Virus record (IMG/VR): IMGVR_UViG_3300025853_000622
Span: 1-24,581 of that record
Reading direction: 5' to 3' (one strand)
Length of the DNA stretch: 24,581 bases
Source of the DNA: a virus
The position numbers were made by a program, and so were the translations under genes. Every line of letters starts with the position of its first letter. Position 1 is the stretch's first letter. Positions 1 to 6,518 of this stretch are shown here, in pieces. Under the pieces are notes generated by a model. That model searched no databases. It was not told where the DNA came from and worked only from the letters and a program-made list of their open reading frames with translations.

Positions 1-180
1 AAACATCATAAGCAAATTATTATTTGTGATGCTCTTGAAGGCTCAATTTTTAATGGTGATATAGAGACTGACTTAAATCTAGTTGTTGGCTGGCAATCAG
101 TTACCGACTTCATAAACCAACAAGAACAAACCACAAAGAAAGTAGCGGAATTAGAGAAATTAATTAAGGAGAAACTATGA
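1..180 (+). CDS. hypothetical protein, C-terminal part (partial)
   Basis: The frame is open from the first base of the window to a TGA at 178-180, giving the last 59 residues of a protein whose start lies upstream. The visible part begins with a short hydrophobic strand (QIIICDAL) and ends in a Lys/Glu-rich, probably helical tail (VAELEKLIKEKL). The stop overlaps the start of the next gene as ATGA, so the two are probably translationally coupled. I do not recognise the family. The overlap and uninterrupted frame are the only evidence that this is a real gene. Confidence 0.6.
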   Translation, partial: KHHKQIIICDALEGSIFNGDIETDLNLVVGWQSVTDFINQQEQTTKKVAELEKLIKEKL

Positions 181-548
181 AACAAGAATACAGCGAAAAA
201 GAATTTAAAGAATGGGATGGAAAAACCCCTTTAGTCCTCCGTGGAACTGATGAGTATTTCTTCGACTGTCATCAATTATTGGATTTTATGGCTGATACAC
301 TTACGCCTATAGATAATTTTGAATTCATGTTATGTGAGCCGCAATACGCTTCAGGGTACGAAGTTGATCCTGATGACATATTTTTTGACATTCTGCCTCA
401 AGATATGAGTTTAGCTGAGATGGCCCCTAAATTATGTGATGCTTTCGCAGCTCTTAATAAAGCAATTGATGATTCAGAGGAGGTTATTTCTTGGACTGAA
501 AGTTGTTTTAGAACTACTGTAACAAGAGAAATGGCTGAGAGATTTTAG
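177..548 (+). CDS. hypothetical acidic phage protein
   Basis: A 123-residue soluble protein of unknown function, rich in Asp and Glu, with no membrane segment, signal peptide or recognisable catalytic motif. The start is well supported: AAGGAG lies at 167-172, just upstream of the ATG, and the ATG overlaps the previous stop. It ends at TAG (546-548), and the same frame meets a TAA ten codons later. TAG as a terminal codon appears only in this left-hand group of genes; the late genes to the right all end in TAA or TGA. It may belong to the end of an earlier-expressed block, but nothing in the protein shows its role. Confidence 0.75.
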   Translation: MKQEYSEKEFKEWDGKTPLVLRGTDEYFFDCHQLLDFMADTLTPIDNFEFMLCEPQYASGYEVDPDDIFFDILPQDMSLAEMAPKLCDAFAALNKAIDDSEEVISWTESCFRTTVTREMAERF

Positions 549-570
549 AACAAACCATTAACCAAACAAA

Positions 571-774
571 ATGAAACATAAATACAACGTAGAAGATTAC
601 TTACAAATCCCAATACCTTGGAAAGTAGGCGATGCTGTGAAAAGAAAAGGAGACGACACAATTTATATCATAGAAGAGTTCTTGGATAAAGGAGATATTA
701 GATTAAAATATTTCGGTCATAACTTTGAAGATAAATTTAAAATACTTAATTCGGGAAAACTCGAGAAGCAATAG
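571..774 (+). CDS. small hypothetical protein
   Basis: A 67-residue protein. The sequence alternates short hydrophobic strands with charged turns (DAVKRKGDDTIYIIEEF, then DIRLKYFGHNFEDKF), which suggests a small beta-barrel, perhaps SH3- or KOW-like; that is inference only. No Shine-Dalgarno sequence precedes the ATG, only an A-rich stretch. The stop is TAG (772-774), with an in-frame TAA two codons further on. It sits 22 bases after the previous gene in the same direction. I do not recognise it. Confidence 0.6.
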   Translation: MKHKYNVEDYLQIPIPWKVGDAVKRKGDDTIYIIEEFLDKGDIRLKYFGHNFEDKFKILNSGKLEKQ

Positions 775-813
775 AGTTCTTAACTAATTATATTAATAAA
801 AAGGAGTAAGATC

Positions 814-1047
814 ATGAAGATAATCTGCGCAAAATGTGATAAAGAGGTCGATTATTAGGAATATTCCGATGAGCCAATGAATAACAACAGAATAATTACT
901 GTGAAATGCCACGGCGAAACCGAGACAAGGGCTTTAGATTTATTGCTGTTCGGCAATGAGTTTAATTCGATTGATATTAAACATATGCCATTAGTAGCTT
1001 TTAATGAATTTCAGACCAAACAACTTGAATCAAATAACAGTGACTAA
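814..1047 (+). pseudogene. small Cys-rich (zinc-binding-like) protein, interrupted by in-frame amber codon
   Basis: A strong ribosome binding site (AAAGGAG at 800-806) precedes an ATG at 814. The frame reads MKIICAKCDKEVDY and then meets TAG at 856-858. Beyond the TAG the same frame stays open for 62 codons to TAA at 1045-1047 and looks like the rest of one protein, including a second CH pair (ITVKCHGETE). The spacing CxxC plus a later Cys-His resembles small zinc-ribbon-like phage proteins that I know from memory. An internal in-frame ATG at 877 could restart translation but has no good ribosome binding site and would lose the first CxxC. The options are nonsense mutation, regulated readthrough or a sequencing error; the tRNA beside it does not read UAG. 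Confidence 0.55.
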
Positions 1048-1079
1048 AGACCAAAATAATTATTAATAACAAGAAATAC

Positions 1080-1155
1080 GCTGGATTAGCTCAATTGGTA
1101 GAGCACTTCACTTGTAATGAAGGGGTTGTCAGTTCAAATCCGACATCCAGCACCA
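1080..1155 (+). tRNA. tRNA-Thr (anticodon UGU)
   Basis: A complete cloverleaf of 76 bases including an encoded CCA. The acceptor stem GCTGGAT/ATCCAGC is perfect; the D stem is GCTC/GAGC; the anticodon stem CTTCA/TGAAG encloses the loop CTTGTAA, giving anticodon TGT (codon ACA); the variable loop has five bases; the discriminator base is A. The T stem GTCAG/CCGAC has one A-C mismatch at its fourth pair. ACA is common in the late genes, so the tRNA probably supplements decoding of this codon. It stands alone between the small left-hand genes and the packaging module. No other tRNA is visible. Confidence 0.95.
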
Positions 1156-1174
1156 ACTAAAACAAAAAACTAAA

Positions 1175-1345
1175 ATGAGAATATTATTGACTTTAATATT
1201 AATTCTAATATCTACTAACGCTTACGCATTATACGAAGATCAAAAGAGAAATGAAGAACTCTTTCGACAAACAAAAGAAATGCACAAGAATAACTTAATA
1301 AATGACATAGATCAATATGAACGTGGGAAGACCAGCCAGTTTTAA
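1175..1345 (+). CDS. small secreted peptide (predicted), overlapping terminase small subunit
   Basis: A 56-residue frame that begins with a classical export signal: MR, then a run of Leu/Ile/Thr to residue 12, then STNAYA followed by LYEDQ, so signal peptidase I could cut after Ala-18 (motif A-Y-A). The remaining 38 residues are hydrophilic (KRNEELFRQTKEMHKNNL). It starts 19 bases after the tRNA without a Shine-Dalgarno sequence and overlaps the small terminase start by 29 bases in another frame. Function is unknown; a periplasmic peptide could act on the cell envelope or in superinfection exclusion, but that is a guess. Chance occurrence cannot be excluded, although the signal sequence is convincing. 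Confidence 0.5.
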   Translation: MRILLTLILILISTNAYALYEDQKRNEELFRQTKEMHKNNLINDIDQYERGKTSQF

Positions 1346-1685
1346 ATCAGTAGAAGAGTTACAAGAGAAAATATATCAGTATTTCGAAGAGTACAAACTA
1401 CTTGATAAACCATTGACAGTCGAGATGTTAGCTTGGAGATTAGGGACTAACAGACAAACGATATTAGAGTATGAAAACAAAGATGAATATTCTGACACAA
1501 TAAAAAGTGCTAAGGAGTATATACTAGCTACTAAGATGGAGAATTTGAACACTAGAGACGGTAACACAGCAGGTATAATATTTGACTTGTGTAACAATGG
1601 GAAATACAGCAATAAACATGCAAACGAAGATAAAGGAATAAGCATCACAATCAATGATAAATCAAAAGAGGTTCTTCATGACTAA
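1317..1685 (+). CDS. terS: terminase small subunit (P22 gp3-like)
   Basis: Recognises phage DNA and hands it to the large subunit for headful or concatemer packaging. The 122-residue sequence has the GRPASFKSVEEL opening, a helix-turn-helix-like segment (about 38-57, LTVEMLAWRLGTNRQTILEY) and a middle helix (TIKSAKEYILATKMENL), then TRDGNTAGIIFDLCNNGKYSNK. This matches the order in the DNA-packaging gp3-type small terminases (GRP, HTH, 'aii..L.n..gY'). It lies two genes before the large subunit, the usual place. No Shine-Dalgarno sequence is visible before the ATG. Assignment rests on motif order and context, not on a search. Confidence 0.8.
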   Translation: MNVGRPASFKSVEELQEKIYQYFEEYKLLDKPLTVEMLAWRLGTNRQTILEYENKDEYSDTIKSAKEYILATKMENLNTRDGNTAGIIFDLCNNGKYSNKHANEDKGISITINDKSKEVLHD

Positions 1686-1935
1686 AGAGAAAAAGATAAA
1701 AACACCAACAAAAAAGAAAGCAGTAAAGAAAAAGACTTTCAAGCAACAATTAATTGAATCAAATATTAGTAAAAGAATAAGCCCTACCGCTCTTGGCTTA
1801 ATTGCCAATAGATTTGAAAGGGACGAAGTGCTAAAAGAGATAATAATCAGATTAAACCCATTCTTTGCAAAATGCTCAATTGAAGATTTCCTTGAAATAT
1901 CAAAAGCAATTGAAGAGCTGAGAAAAGGTAAATAA
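1678..1935 (+). CDS. hypothetical Lys-rich protein between the terminase subunits
   Basis: An 85-residue protein. The first 30 residues are dominated by Lys and Thr (KKIKTPTKKKAVKKK), which would bind nucleic acid or acidic surfaces; the rest is helical (SPTALGLIANRFERDEVLKEIIIRL). I chose the ATG at 1678 rather than the one at 1654 because AAAGAGG lies at 1665-1671 at a proper distance, and because this start overlaps the small terminase stop by only eight bases. The position between terminase subunits suggests a packaging role, but no family is recognised. Confidence 0.7.
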   Translation: MTKEKKIKTPTKKKAVKKKTFKQQLIESNISKRISPTALGLIANRFERDEVLKEIIIRLNPFFAKCSIEDFLEISKAIEELRKGK

Positions 1936-2022
1936 CTCGAAAAAATGTTAAATCATCACTAATTTTTGAGAAAATTCATTAAAAATTGAAACCGCATAAA
2001 TAAAGGGTTGAGGCAACTTCGC

Positions 2023-2035
2023 CCACGCGGTGGAG
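2023..2035 (+). promoter_or_regulatory. hairpin overlapping the ribosome binding site of the large terminase gene
   Basis: CCAC (2023-2026) and GTGG (2030-2033) can pair around a GCG loop. The only purine-rich Shine-Dalgarno candidate for the terminase, GGAG at 2032-2035, is partly inside this stem and lies 13 bases from the ATG at 2049. A second possible pairing, GGC/GCC at 2012-2023, competes. Partial occlusion of the ribosome binding site is an inference; it is a weak four-base stem. Confidence 0.3.
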
Positions 2036-2048
2036 ACAAAAAAAATAT

Positions 2049-3338
2049 ATGGAAATTGACATCCCTTTTAACTGGACACCAAGAGACTACCAAAAACCCC
2101 TTTGGGCAGCTTTACAGGAATATAAAAGAGCAATATATGTCTGGCATCGAAGAGCTGGAAAAGATTTGTTGGGCTTAAACTACTTAATTAAAAGCGCAAT
2201 ACTAGATACGCCCGGGACATACTGGCATGTATTCCCAACTTACAATCAAGGCAAGAAAGCAATCTGGACAGAAACTGACATCAATGGCCGCAAATATCTT
2301 GACTATATCCCGAAAGAGCTAATAGCGTCGAAGAACGATCAAGAAATGAAGATTAAATTCTTTAACGGTTCTGTGTATCAAATTGTAGGCTCTGATAATG
2401 TGGATGCTTTAAGGGGAGCGGGTATCAAAGGAGCTGTATTTAGTGAGTACGCAGAGCAGAGGCCGACAGCTTGGCAAGTGATCCAACCTATGCTTATGGC
2501 AACGAATGGCTGGGCATTGTTTAACTTTACGCCCAAAGGTCACAATCATGCTTACGAGTTATGGGAGATGGCAAAGAAGAATGATAATTGGTTTACTCAA
2601 ATATTAACGGTTGATGATACAAATGGACAAGTATTTACCACCGAGCAAATACAACAAATAAAACAAGAGTTTATAGAGCAAGGAAAGACTTTAGACTTGT
2701 TTAATCAGGAATATTACTGTTCTTTTAATTCAGCGGTCGAGGGGGCTTTTTATAGTGAGCAACTAAACGAGGCTAAAAAAGATGGTAGAATTACTTCAAT
2801 GCCTCATGAATCTAATTTACTAGTTCAAACGTGGTGGGATCTTGGGGTAAGTGACGCAACGGCGATTTGGTTTACTCAGCAAGTAGGAAATGAGATTAGA
2901 ATTATTGACTTCTTGGAAGACTCAGGCAAAGGGCTTGATTTCTATATCAAAGAAGTAAAAGCAAAACCCTACATATACGAGCAACACAACGCACCACATG
3001 ATATTGCTGTCAGAGAGTTTACTAGCGGTAAAGCAAGAATTGATATTGCACATGACTTAGGAATTGATTTTGACATTGTGCCAAATATCCCCGTTCAAGA
3101 CGGCATCAACGCTGTACGATCCGTATTCAATAGATGCGTCTTTGATGAGGATAAATGTAAACAAGGGCTACTAGCTTTGCGTAACTACAAAAAACAATTT
3201 GACGAAATGAAAAACACGTTTAAACTCAAACCACTACACGACTGGTCTTCTAACGCTGCTGATTCGTTTAGATATATGGCAGTAGGTATAAGCGAAAGAA
3301 AACCTAAATATTATCAACCTGAATACGCAATTAAGTAA
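2049..3338 (+). CDS. terL: terminase large subunit
   Basis: The DNA-packaging motor: an ATPase that pumps DNA into the prohead and a nuclease that cuts it. In the 429 residues I see Walker A HRRAGKD (33-39; the RAGKD form is usual in this terminase group), a Walker B-like strand GAVFSEYAE (128-136), and the coupling motif NFTPKGHNH (159-167). The RNase H-like nuclease has its first acidic position at WWDLGVSDA (Asp-264) and a last one at SNAADSFR (Asp-405). The length is at the short end for terminases but complete. It is followed without a gap by a small gene (stop TAA, then ATG) and then the portal. Confidence 0.95.
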   Translation: MEIDIPFNWTPRDYQKPLWAALQEYKRAIYVWHRRAGKDLLGLNYLIKSAILDTPGTYWHVFPTYNQGKKAIWTETDINGRKYLDYIPKELIASKNDQEMKIKFFNGSVYQIVGSDNVDALRGAGIKGAVFSEYAEQRPTAWQVIQPMLMATNGWALFNFTPKGHNHAYELWEMAKKNDNWFTQILTVDDTNGQVFTTEQIQQIKQEFIEQGKTLDLFNQEYYCSFNSAVEGAFYSEQLNEAKKDGRITSMPHESNLLVQTWWDLGVSDATAIWFTQQVGNEIRIIDFLEDSGKGLDFYIKEVKAKPYIYEQHNAPHDIAVREFTSGKARIDIAHDLGIDFDIVPNIPVQDGINAVRSVFNRCVFDEDKCKQGLLALRNYKKQFDEMKNTFKLKPLHDWSSNAADSFRYMAVGISERKPKYYQPEYAIK

Positions 3339-3631
3339 TGGGAGCAAGTAAGACATTTAATAAAGTGGTAAATACTGGGATCCTTGGCCTTCCAGGTACT
3401 GTTTTAAGGAAGCAAAGGCTAGCTTCTGAGAGAAAAGGAAGGGCTGAAGGTATAGCAAGAGAGCAAGCTAGATCAAAAGAAGAGATTGCAAGACAAAAAG
3501 CCATTGCTGATGAATCAGTGCGCAAACAAAAAGAAAAAGCAAGAAGGCAACTTATATTTGCTGGCAATGCTCAAAATAATTTATTTTCTCCAACTCTTGG
3601 CGGAGTAGGTGGACAACAAACACTAGGCTAA
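3338..3631 (+). CDS. hypothetical coiled-coil protein between terminase and portal
   Basis: A 97-residue protein with a short hydrophobic N-terminus (VVNTGILGLPGTVLRK), a long highly charged helix (about 27-70, rich in Arg, Lys, Glu, Ala and Gln) likely to form a coiled coil, and a Gly-rich tail (TLGGVGGQQTLG). The start overlaps the terminase stop by one base (TAATG). Many podoviruses carry a small gene at this spot. A structural or assembly role is plausible from context; no function is recognised. Confidence 0.7.
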   Translation: MGASKTFNKVVNTGILGLPGTVLRKQRLASERKGRAEGIAREQARSKEEIARQKAIADESVRKQKEKARRQLIFAGNAQNNLFSPTLGGVGGQQTLG

Positions 3632-5274
3632 TGGACATCAACACTTTATTAAAAAAAGCAGAATTATTAAAATCTGGTCGCTCTAACTTTGAGACGGAAT
3701 GGCAATATGTTGCTGATATATTTAGGCCAATCAAAGCTAATATAACAAGTCAAAGATCACAAGGTGATAAGGAGCAATTAAGACGTATCTTTGATTCTTA
3801 TCCTGTGAATGCCGTACACACACTAAAATCAATAGTTATCGGCTTATTCTTTAATCGCTCAATCAAACCAATAACTATTGTTTCACCTATTGAAGAAGTA
3901 AATGAAGATATTGAAGTCAGTGAGTGGTTGACAGATTTCACTAATTTAATCTTAAAGACCATGTTTGACCCTAAGAGCGGGTTTGAACGTTCTTTAAGTG
4001 AAGCCGTGGCCGATGATATTGTTTTTGGTACAGTTGCCACTTTGATTGAGAAGGGTAATTTTCCTATTAAGTACCACACTTTACACATCAAAGATTATTG
4101 CATTGCTGAATCAAAGGATGGAGATATTGATTATATTGTCTTGGATGTTAAAAAAACAGCTAGACAAATTATTCAAGAATGGGGCAATAATCCCGACGCA
4201 CAAATAAATGAAAAAATTAAAAAAGCAGCAAACAAAGAGCCTTTTAAAGAATTTCACTTACAATTACACATTCTTCCTCGTGAAGAAAGAGAAGAGCAAA
4301 AGATTGATATATTAAATAAACCTATCGCTGGTTACTGGATAGACGTTGCCAATAAACAACTAATAGAAGAGACTGGTTGGGATACAATGCCAATCGCAAT
4401 AGGTAGAAGCGAAAAAGCATCCGATGAAGTTTATGGAACTTCTCGCGCAATGATGGCTTTAGCCAGTGCCAACCAATCCAACGAGATGTGGAAGCAGTTA
4501 AATGAAGCAACTGAACTTGCTTTACGCCCCCCAATGAATGTAAACGCTAACTATTCGAGAGTGCTCAACCTAAAATCTGGTGCATTAAACTACCCTGAGC
4601 AAAAGAATTTAGCCAACGGACGCGCGGCAGTAGAACCGATTAATCTAGTCGGTAGTATTGCGGCAAATAAAGACTTAATTCTTGAGATTAAAGAAACTAT
4701 CAAGGACACGTTCTTTATTGATAAGTTAAAAGTGTTTGAAAATCCCAATGCAACAGCGACTCAAGTTCTGGAATTAAGAGCAGAAGGCTTTAGGATTATG
4801 GGCGACTTTGTAACCTCTTTGGTTGATTATATGGATAAAGTCCTGACTAGAACATTTAGCTTGCTCTACTCGCAGGTTTATGATCTAAACAACGACCTTA
4901 TTCCTGATAACGGCTTATTCAATAAAGATCTTCCTAACCTTTTAAAGGAAAACAGAGAGTTAAAGATTGAGTACATTAACCCAATTGCACAAAGTCAGAA
5001 GTTAAGCGAATCCACTTCAATTGATAAATGGCTGACTGACGTTGCTAACCTAGCTCAATTCAACCCTGATGTATTAGACCTTGTTAATTTTGATGAGGTT
5101 ATTAGATATAAAAGAGAGATCTTAAACATTGAACCTGAATTAATTAACAGCAAAGCAAAGGTTCAAAAACTAAGAGAGCAAAAACAAACTCAACAAGAGC
5201 AACAAGAGCAAATAATGCAAGAACAAGAGGCGGTTAAAACTGCCGCAATGGCAAAACAAGCGGAATTAGTATGA
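3631..5274 (+). CDS. portal protein (head-to-tail connector)
   Basis: Forms the dodecameric ring at one capsid vertex through which DNA enters and leaves, and to which terminase and tail attach. The 547 residues match the usual length of T7-type connectors (about 500-560). Recognisable stretches are the N-terminal helix with SNFETEWQYVADIFRP, then FDSYPVNAVHTLKSIVIGLFFN, PIAIGRSEKASDEVYGTSRAMMALAS, and NPNATATQVLELRAEGFRIMGDFV. The C-terminus is Gln/Glu-rich (QKQTQQEQQEQIMQEQEA). The start overlaps the previous stop as TAATG, and the TGA stop overlaps the next ATG. The family call is firm from motif order and synteny. Confidence 0.93.
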   Translation: MDINTLLKKAELLKSGRSNFETEWQYVADIFRPIKANITSQRSQGDKEQLRRIFDSYPVNAVHTLKSIVIGLFFNRSIKPITIVSPIEEVNEDIEVSEWLTDFTNLILKTMFDPKSGFERSLSEAVADDIVFGTVATLIEKGNFPIKYHTLHIKDYCIAESKDGDIDYIVLDVKKTARQIIQEWGNNPDAQINEKIKKAANKEPFKEFHLQLHILPREEREEQKIDILNKPIAGYWIDVANKQLIEETGWDTMPIAIGRSEKASDEVYGTSRAMMALASANQSNEMWKQLNEATELALRPPMNVNANYSRVLNLKSGALNYPEQKNLANGRAAVEPINLVGSIAANKDLILEIKETIKDTFFIDKLKVFENPNATATQVLELRAEGFRIMGDFVTSLVDYMDKVLTRTFSLLYSQVYDLNNDLIPDNGLFNKDLPNLLKENRELKIEYINPIAQSQKLSESTSIDKWLTDVANLAQFNPDVLDLVNFDEVIRYKREILNIEPELINSKAKVQKLREQKQTQQEQQEQIMQEQEAVKTAAMAKQAELV

Positions 5275-5462
5275 ACGAACTAGAAAAAATTTATTCTGAA
5301 GTATTTAATAACGAGAATGGAAAAACGGTAATAAAGGAGTTGGAAGCTTTTATTATGACGAGCTTTCCTTTTCATGTTGACGATATAGCAAAAGATGCTC
5401 TTTTAAGAGAAGGCGCATTACTTTTACTTAACCACATTTATGCCCAACTCCCTAATAACTAA
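5271..5462 (+). CDS. small Bbp19-like phage protein
   Basis: A 63-residue protein directly coupled to the portal gene (ATGA overlap). The layout (a short helix, then 'NGKTVIKELEAF', an aromatic Pro stretch, and 'REGALLLLNHI') matches from memory the small conserved ORF found after the portal in many podoviruses (Bbp19-like: f....G..vl..L.......REG.r.v...I). Its function in those phages is unknown; a prohead-associated role is inferred from position. Confidence 0.6.
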   Translation: MNELEKIYSEVFNNENGKTVIKELEAFIMTSFPFHVDDIAKDALLREGALLLLNHIYAQLPNN

Positions 5463-5473
5463 ATAAAAAAAAC

Positions 5474-6313
5474 ATGACAGAAGAAACAAACGTGTCTCCA
5501 AATGAGATAGCACAAGAAACTTCAACCGAAGAATCTTCAACAGCATTTAACTTTGCTGATTATTTCCCCGAAGATGTAAAGAGCGACCCCGACTTCGAGA
5601 GAATTAGCTCTAACTTACCACTAGATAAACCAGAAATGCTTGCTAAAGAGCTTTACCACAAAACTAAACACTTTGGTAAAGTCAAAGACGAAGTAAGAAA
5701 AGAACTTGAAGGAGAATTTAACAAAGAGTATGCTCCAGAGGATTACTCTTACGAAGCCCCTGAAAACTACGAACCAAACGAAGAGATTTTAGGAGCTATC
5801 AAATCTAAAGCTCAAGAGTTAGGGATTAATCCAGATTCATTTAAAGCCCTAGCAGAAGAGTATATGGGATTGGAACAAGGTGTTATGACAAAGAGTCAAG
5901 AAGAATCCGAGGCTCAATTTCAAGCTCAAGTAAAAGAAGAGTCGGATTTTTTAAAACAAAAGAATGGTATTGAGTCTGAAAAACTAATCGAGCAATCAAA
6001 GACCACTTGGAATAACTTTGTTGACCCAAGATATAAAGATATATTTGATAATTTTGACAAAGGAACCCAACTTGTTTTGGCTGATATGTTAAATAATATC
6101 TCTAACAGGGTGAGCGAGCCATCGACTGGCAAACAAGAATCCTCTTATACCATGAGCAGAGACACTGCGCTGTCTAGAATTGCTGAAATAAGAGCGGATT
6201 CAAAAATCCCTGAACATCAAAAGACATCAATGCTTTCTGAGCTATACCCCATTGCTTATCAAGACCAAGATGCAAAATCACTAGGCATTGTGTCAAATTT
6301 AAGCAAGTTATAA
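5474..6313 (+). CDS. capsid scaffolding / assembly protein
   Basis: Scaffold proteins guide capsid shell assembly and then leave. The 279 residues are strongly acidic with few aromatic clusters: an unstructured Glu/Ser/Thr N-terminus (1-25), a helical middle (LAKELYHKTKHFGKVKDEVRKELEGEFNKEY), a Glu/Gln-rich stretch (130-165), and a C-terminal region ending in helices (SRDTALSRIAEIRAD, SMLSELYPIAYQD). A composition like this between portal and major capsid genes is typical. The start at 5474 has no Shine-Dalgarno sequence, only an A-run. It is followed by the long leader before the capsid gene. Confidence 0.88.
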   Translation: MTEETNVSPNEIAQETSTEESSTAFNFADYFPEDVKSDPDFERISSNLPLDKPEMLAKELYHKTKHFGKVKDEVRKELEGEFNKEYAPEDYSYEAPENYEPNEEILGAIKSKAQELGINPDSFKALAEEYMGLEQGVMTKSQEESEAQFQAQVKEESDFLKQKNGIESEKLIEQSKTTWNNFVDPRYKDIFDNFDKGTQLVLADMLNNISNRVSEPSTGKQESSYTMSRDTALSRIAEIRADSKIPEHQKTSMLSELYPIAYQDQDAKSLGIVSNLSKL

Positions 6314-6321
6314 ATATATAC

Positions 6322-6349
6322 TTGACAATAATTTGTTATTTAGTATTTA
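6322..6349 (+). promoter_or_regulatory. sigma70-like promoter for the capsid genes
   Basis: A perfect -35 TTGACA at 6322-6327 is followed, after 16 bases, by TATTTA (6344-6349). A one-base shift gives ATTTAT with a 17-base spacer. The upstream stretch is AT-rich, like an UP element. It lies immediately after the scaffold stop and about 170 bases before the capsid ATG, so it would give extra transcription of the most abundant virion protein. The -10 is imperfect. Confidence 0.55.
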
Positions 6350-6355
6350 TCTAAG

Positions 6356-6370
6356 TACCTATTTTAGGTA
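6356..6370 (+). repeat. perfect inverted repeat in capsid leader
   Basis: TACCTA and TAGGTA form a perfect six-base inverted repeat around TTT. It sits just downstream of the -10 element and directly before the strong hairpin at 6373-6399, so it could be an operator, or the first of two stacked stem-loops in the leader RNA. No protein is known to bind it. Confidence 0.5.
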
Positions 6371-6372
6371 TG

Positions 6373-6399
6373 TGGGGCTAGAAACGAACCCTAGCCCCA
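6373..6399 (+). terminator. strong stem-loop in the scaffold-capsid gap (terminator or processing hairpin)
   Basis: TGGGGCTAG (6373-6381) pairs perfectly with CTAGCCCCA (6391-6399) around a nine-base loop. The sequence after it (TTTAGATG) has only three Ts, so termination would be weak or partial. Because a promoter lies just upstream, the hairpin may instead protect the 5' end of capsid mRNA or be a cleavage site. The stem itself is unambiguous. Confidence 0.7.
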
Positions 6400-6518
6400 T
6401 TTAGATGATTGTCCGCACACGAAGTAAAGGGTAGCCTTGTAAGGTCTTTGAAAAGTTAAGGGTAGCAATTCTGGGAGTGATCCTGTTTTTTCTATTTTTA
6501 ATTTAAATCAAACTTACA
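6400..6518 (+). promoter_or_regulatory. structured capsid leader with a 31-base-spaced repeat
   Basis: This stretch has no convincing gene. It contains AAGGGTAGC twice (6427-6435 and 6458-6466), exactly 31 bases apart, with small self-complementary elements between (CCTT/AAGG at 6435-6444, CTTT/AAAG next to it). The last part is a T-run and an AT-rich lead-in with no Shine-Dalgarno sequence near the capsid ATG. It could be a structured 5' UTR or hold promoters for a phage RNA polymerase (see findings). It does not match an RNA family that I recognise. Confidence 0.4.

Noticed and set aside
1080-1155. The tRNA as an amber suppressor that would read the nearby in-frame TAG
   Set aside because: The anticodon loop CTTGTAA gives UGU (Thr, ACA), not CUA.
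1080-1155. tRNA as an integration (att) site
   Set aside because: The tRNA is complete and internal, no second partial copy is present, and no integrase is in the window.
1654-1677. Upstream ATG (1654) for the Lys-rich gene
   Set aside because: It has no ribosome binding site, whereas the ATG at 1678 has AAAGAGG at a suitable distance.
5170-5240. CAACAAGAG-type repeats at the end of the portal gene
   Set aside because: These reflect a Gln/Glu-rich coding tail in frame and are a common feature of portal C-termini, not an independent repeat element.
6405-6434. Nine-codon ORF (MIVRTRSKG) in the capsid leader as a leader peptide
   Set aside because: No ribosome binding site and no coupling to a downstream start; too short to support.
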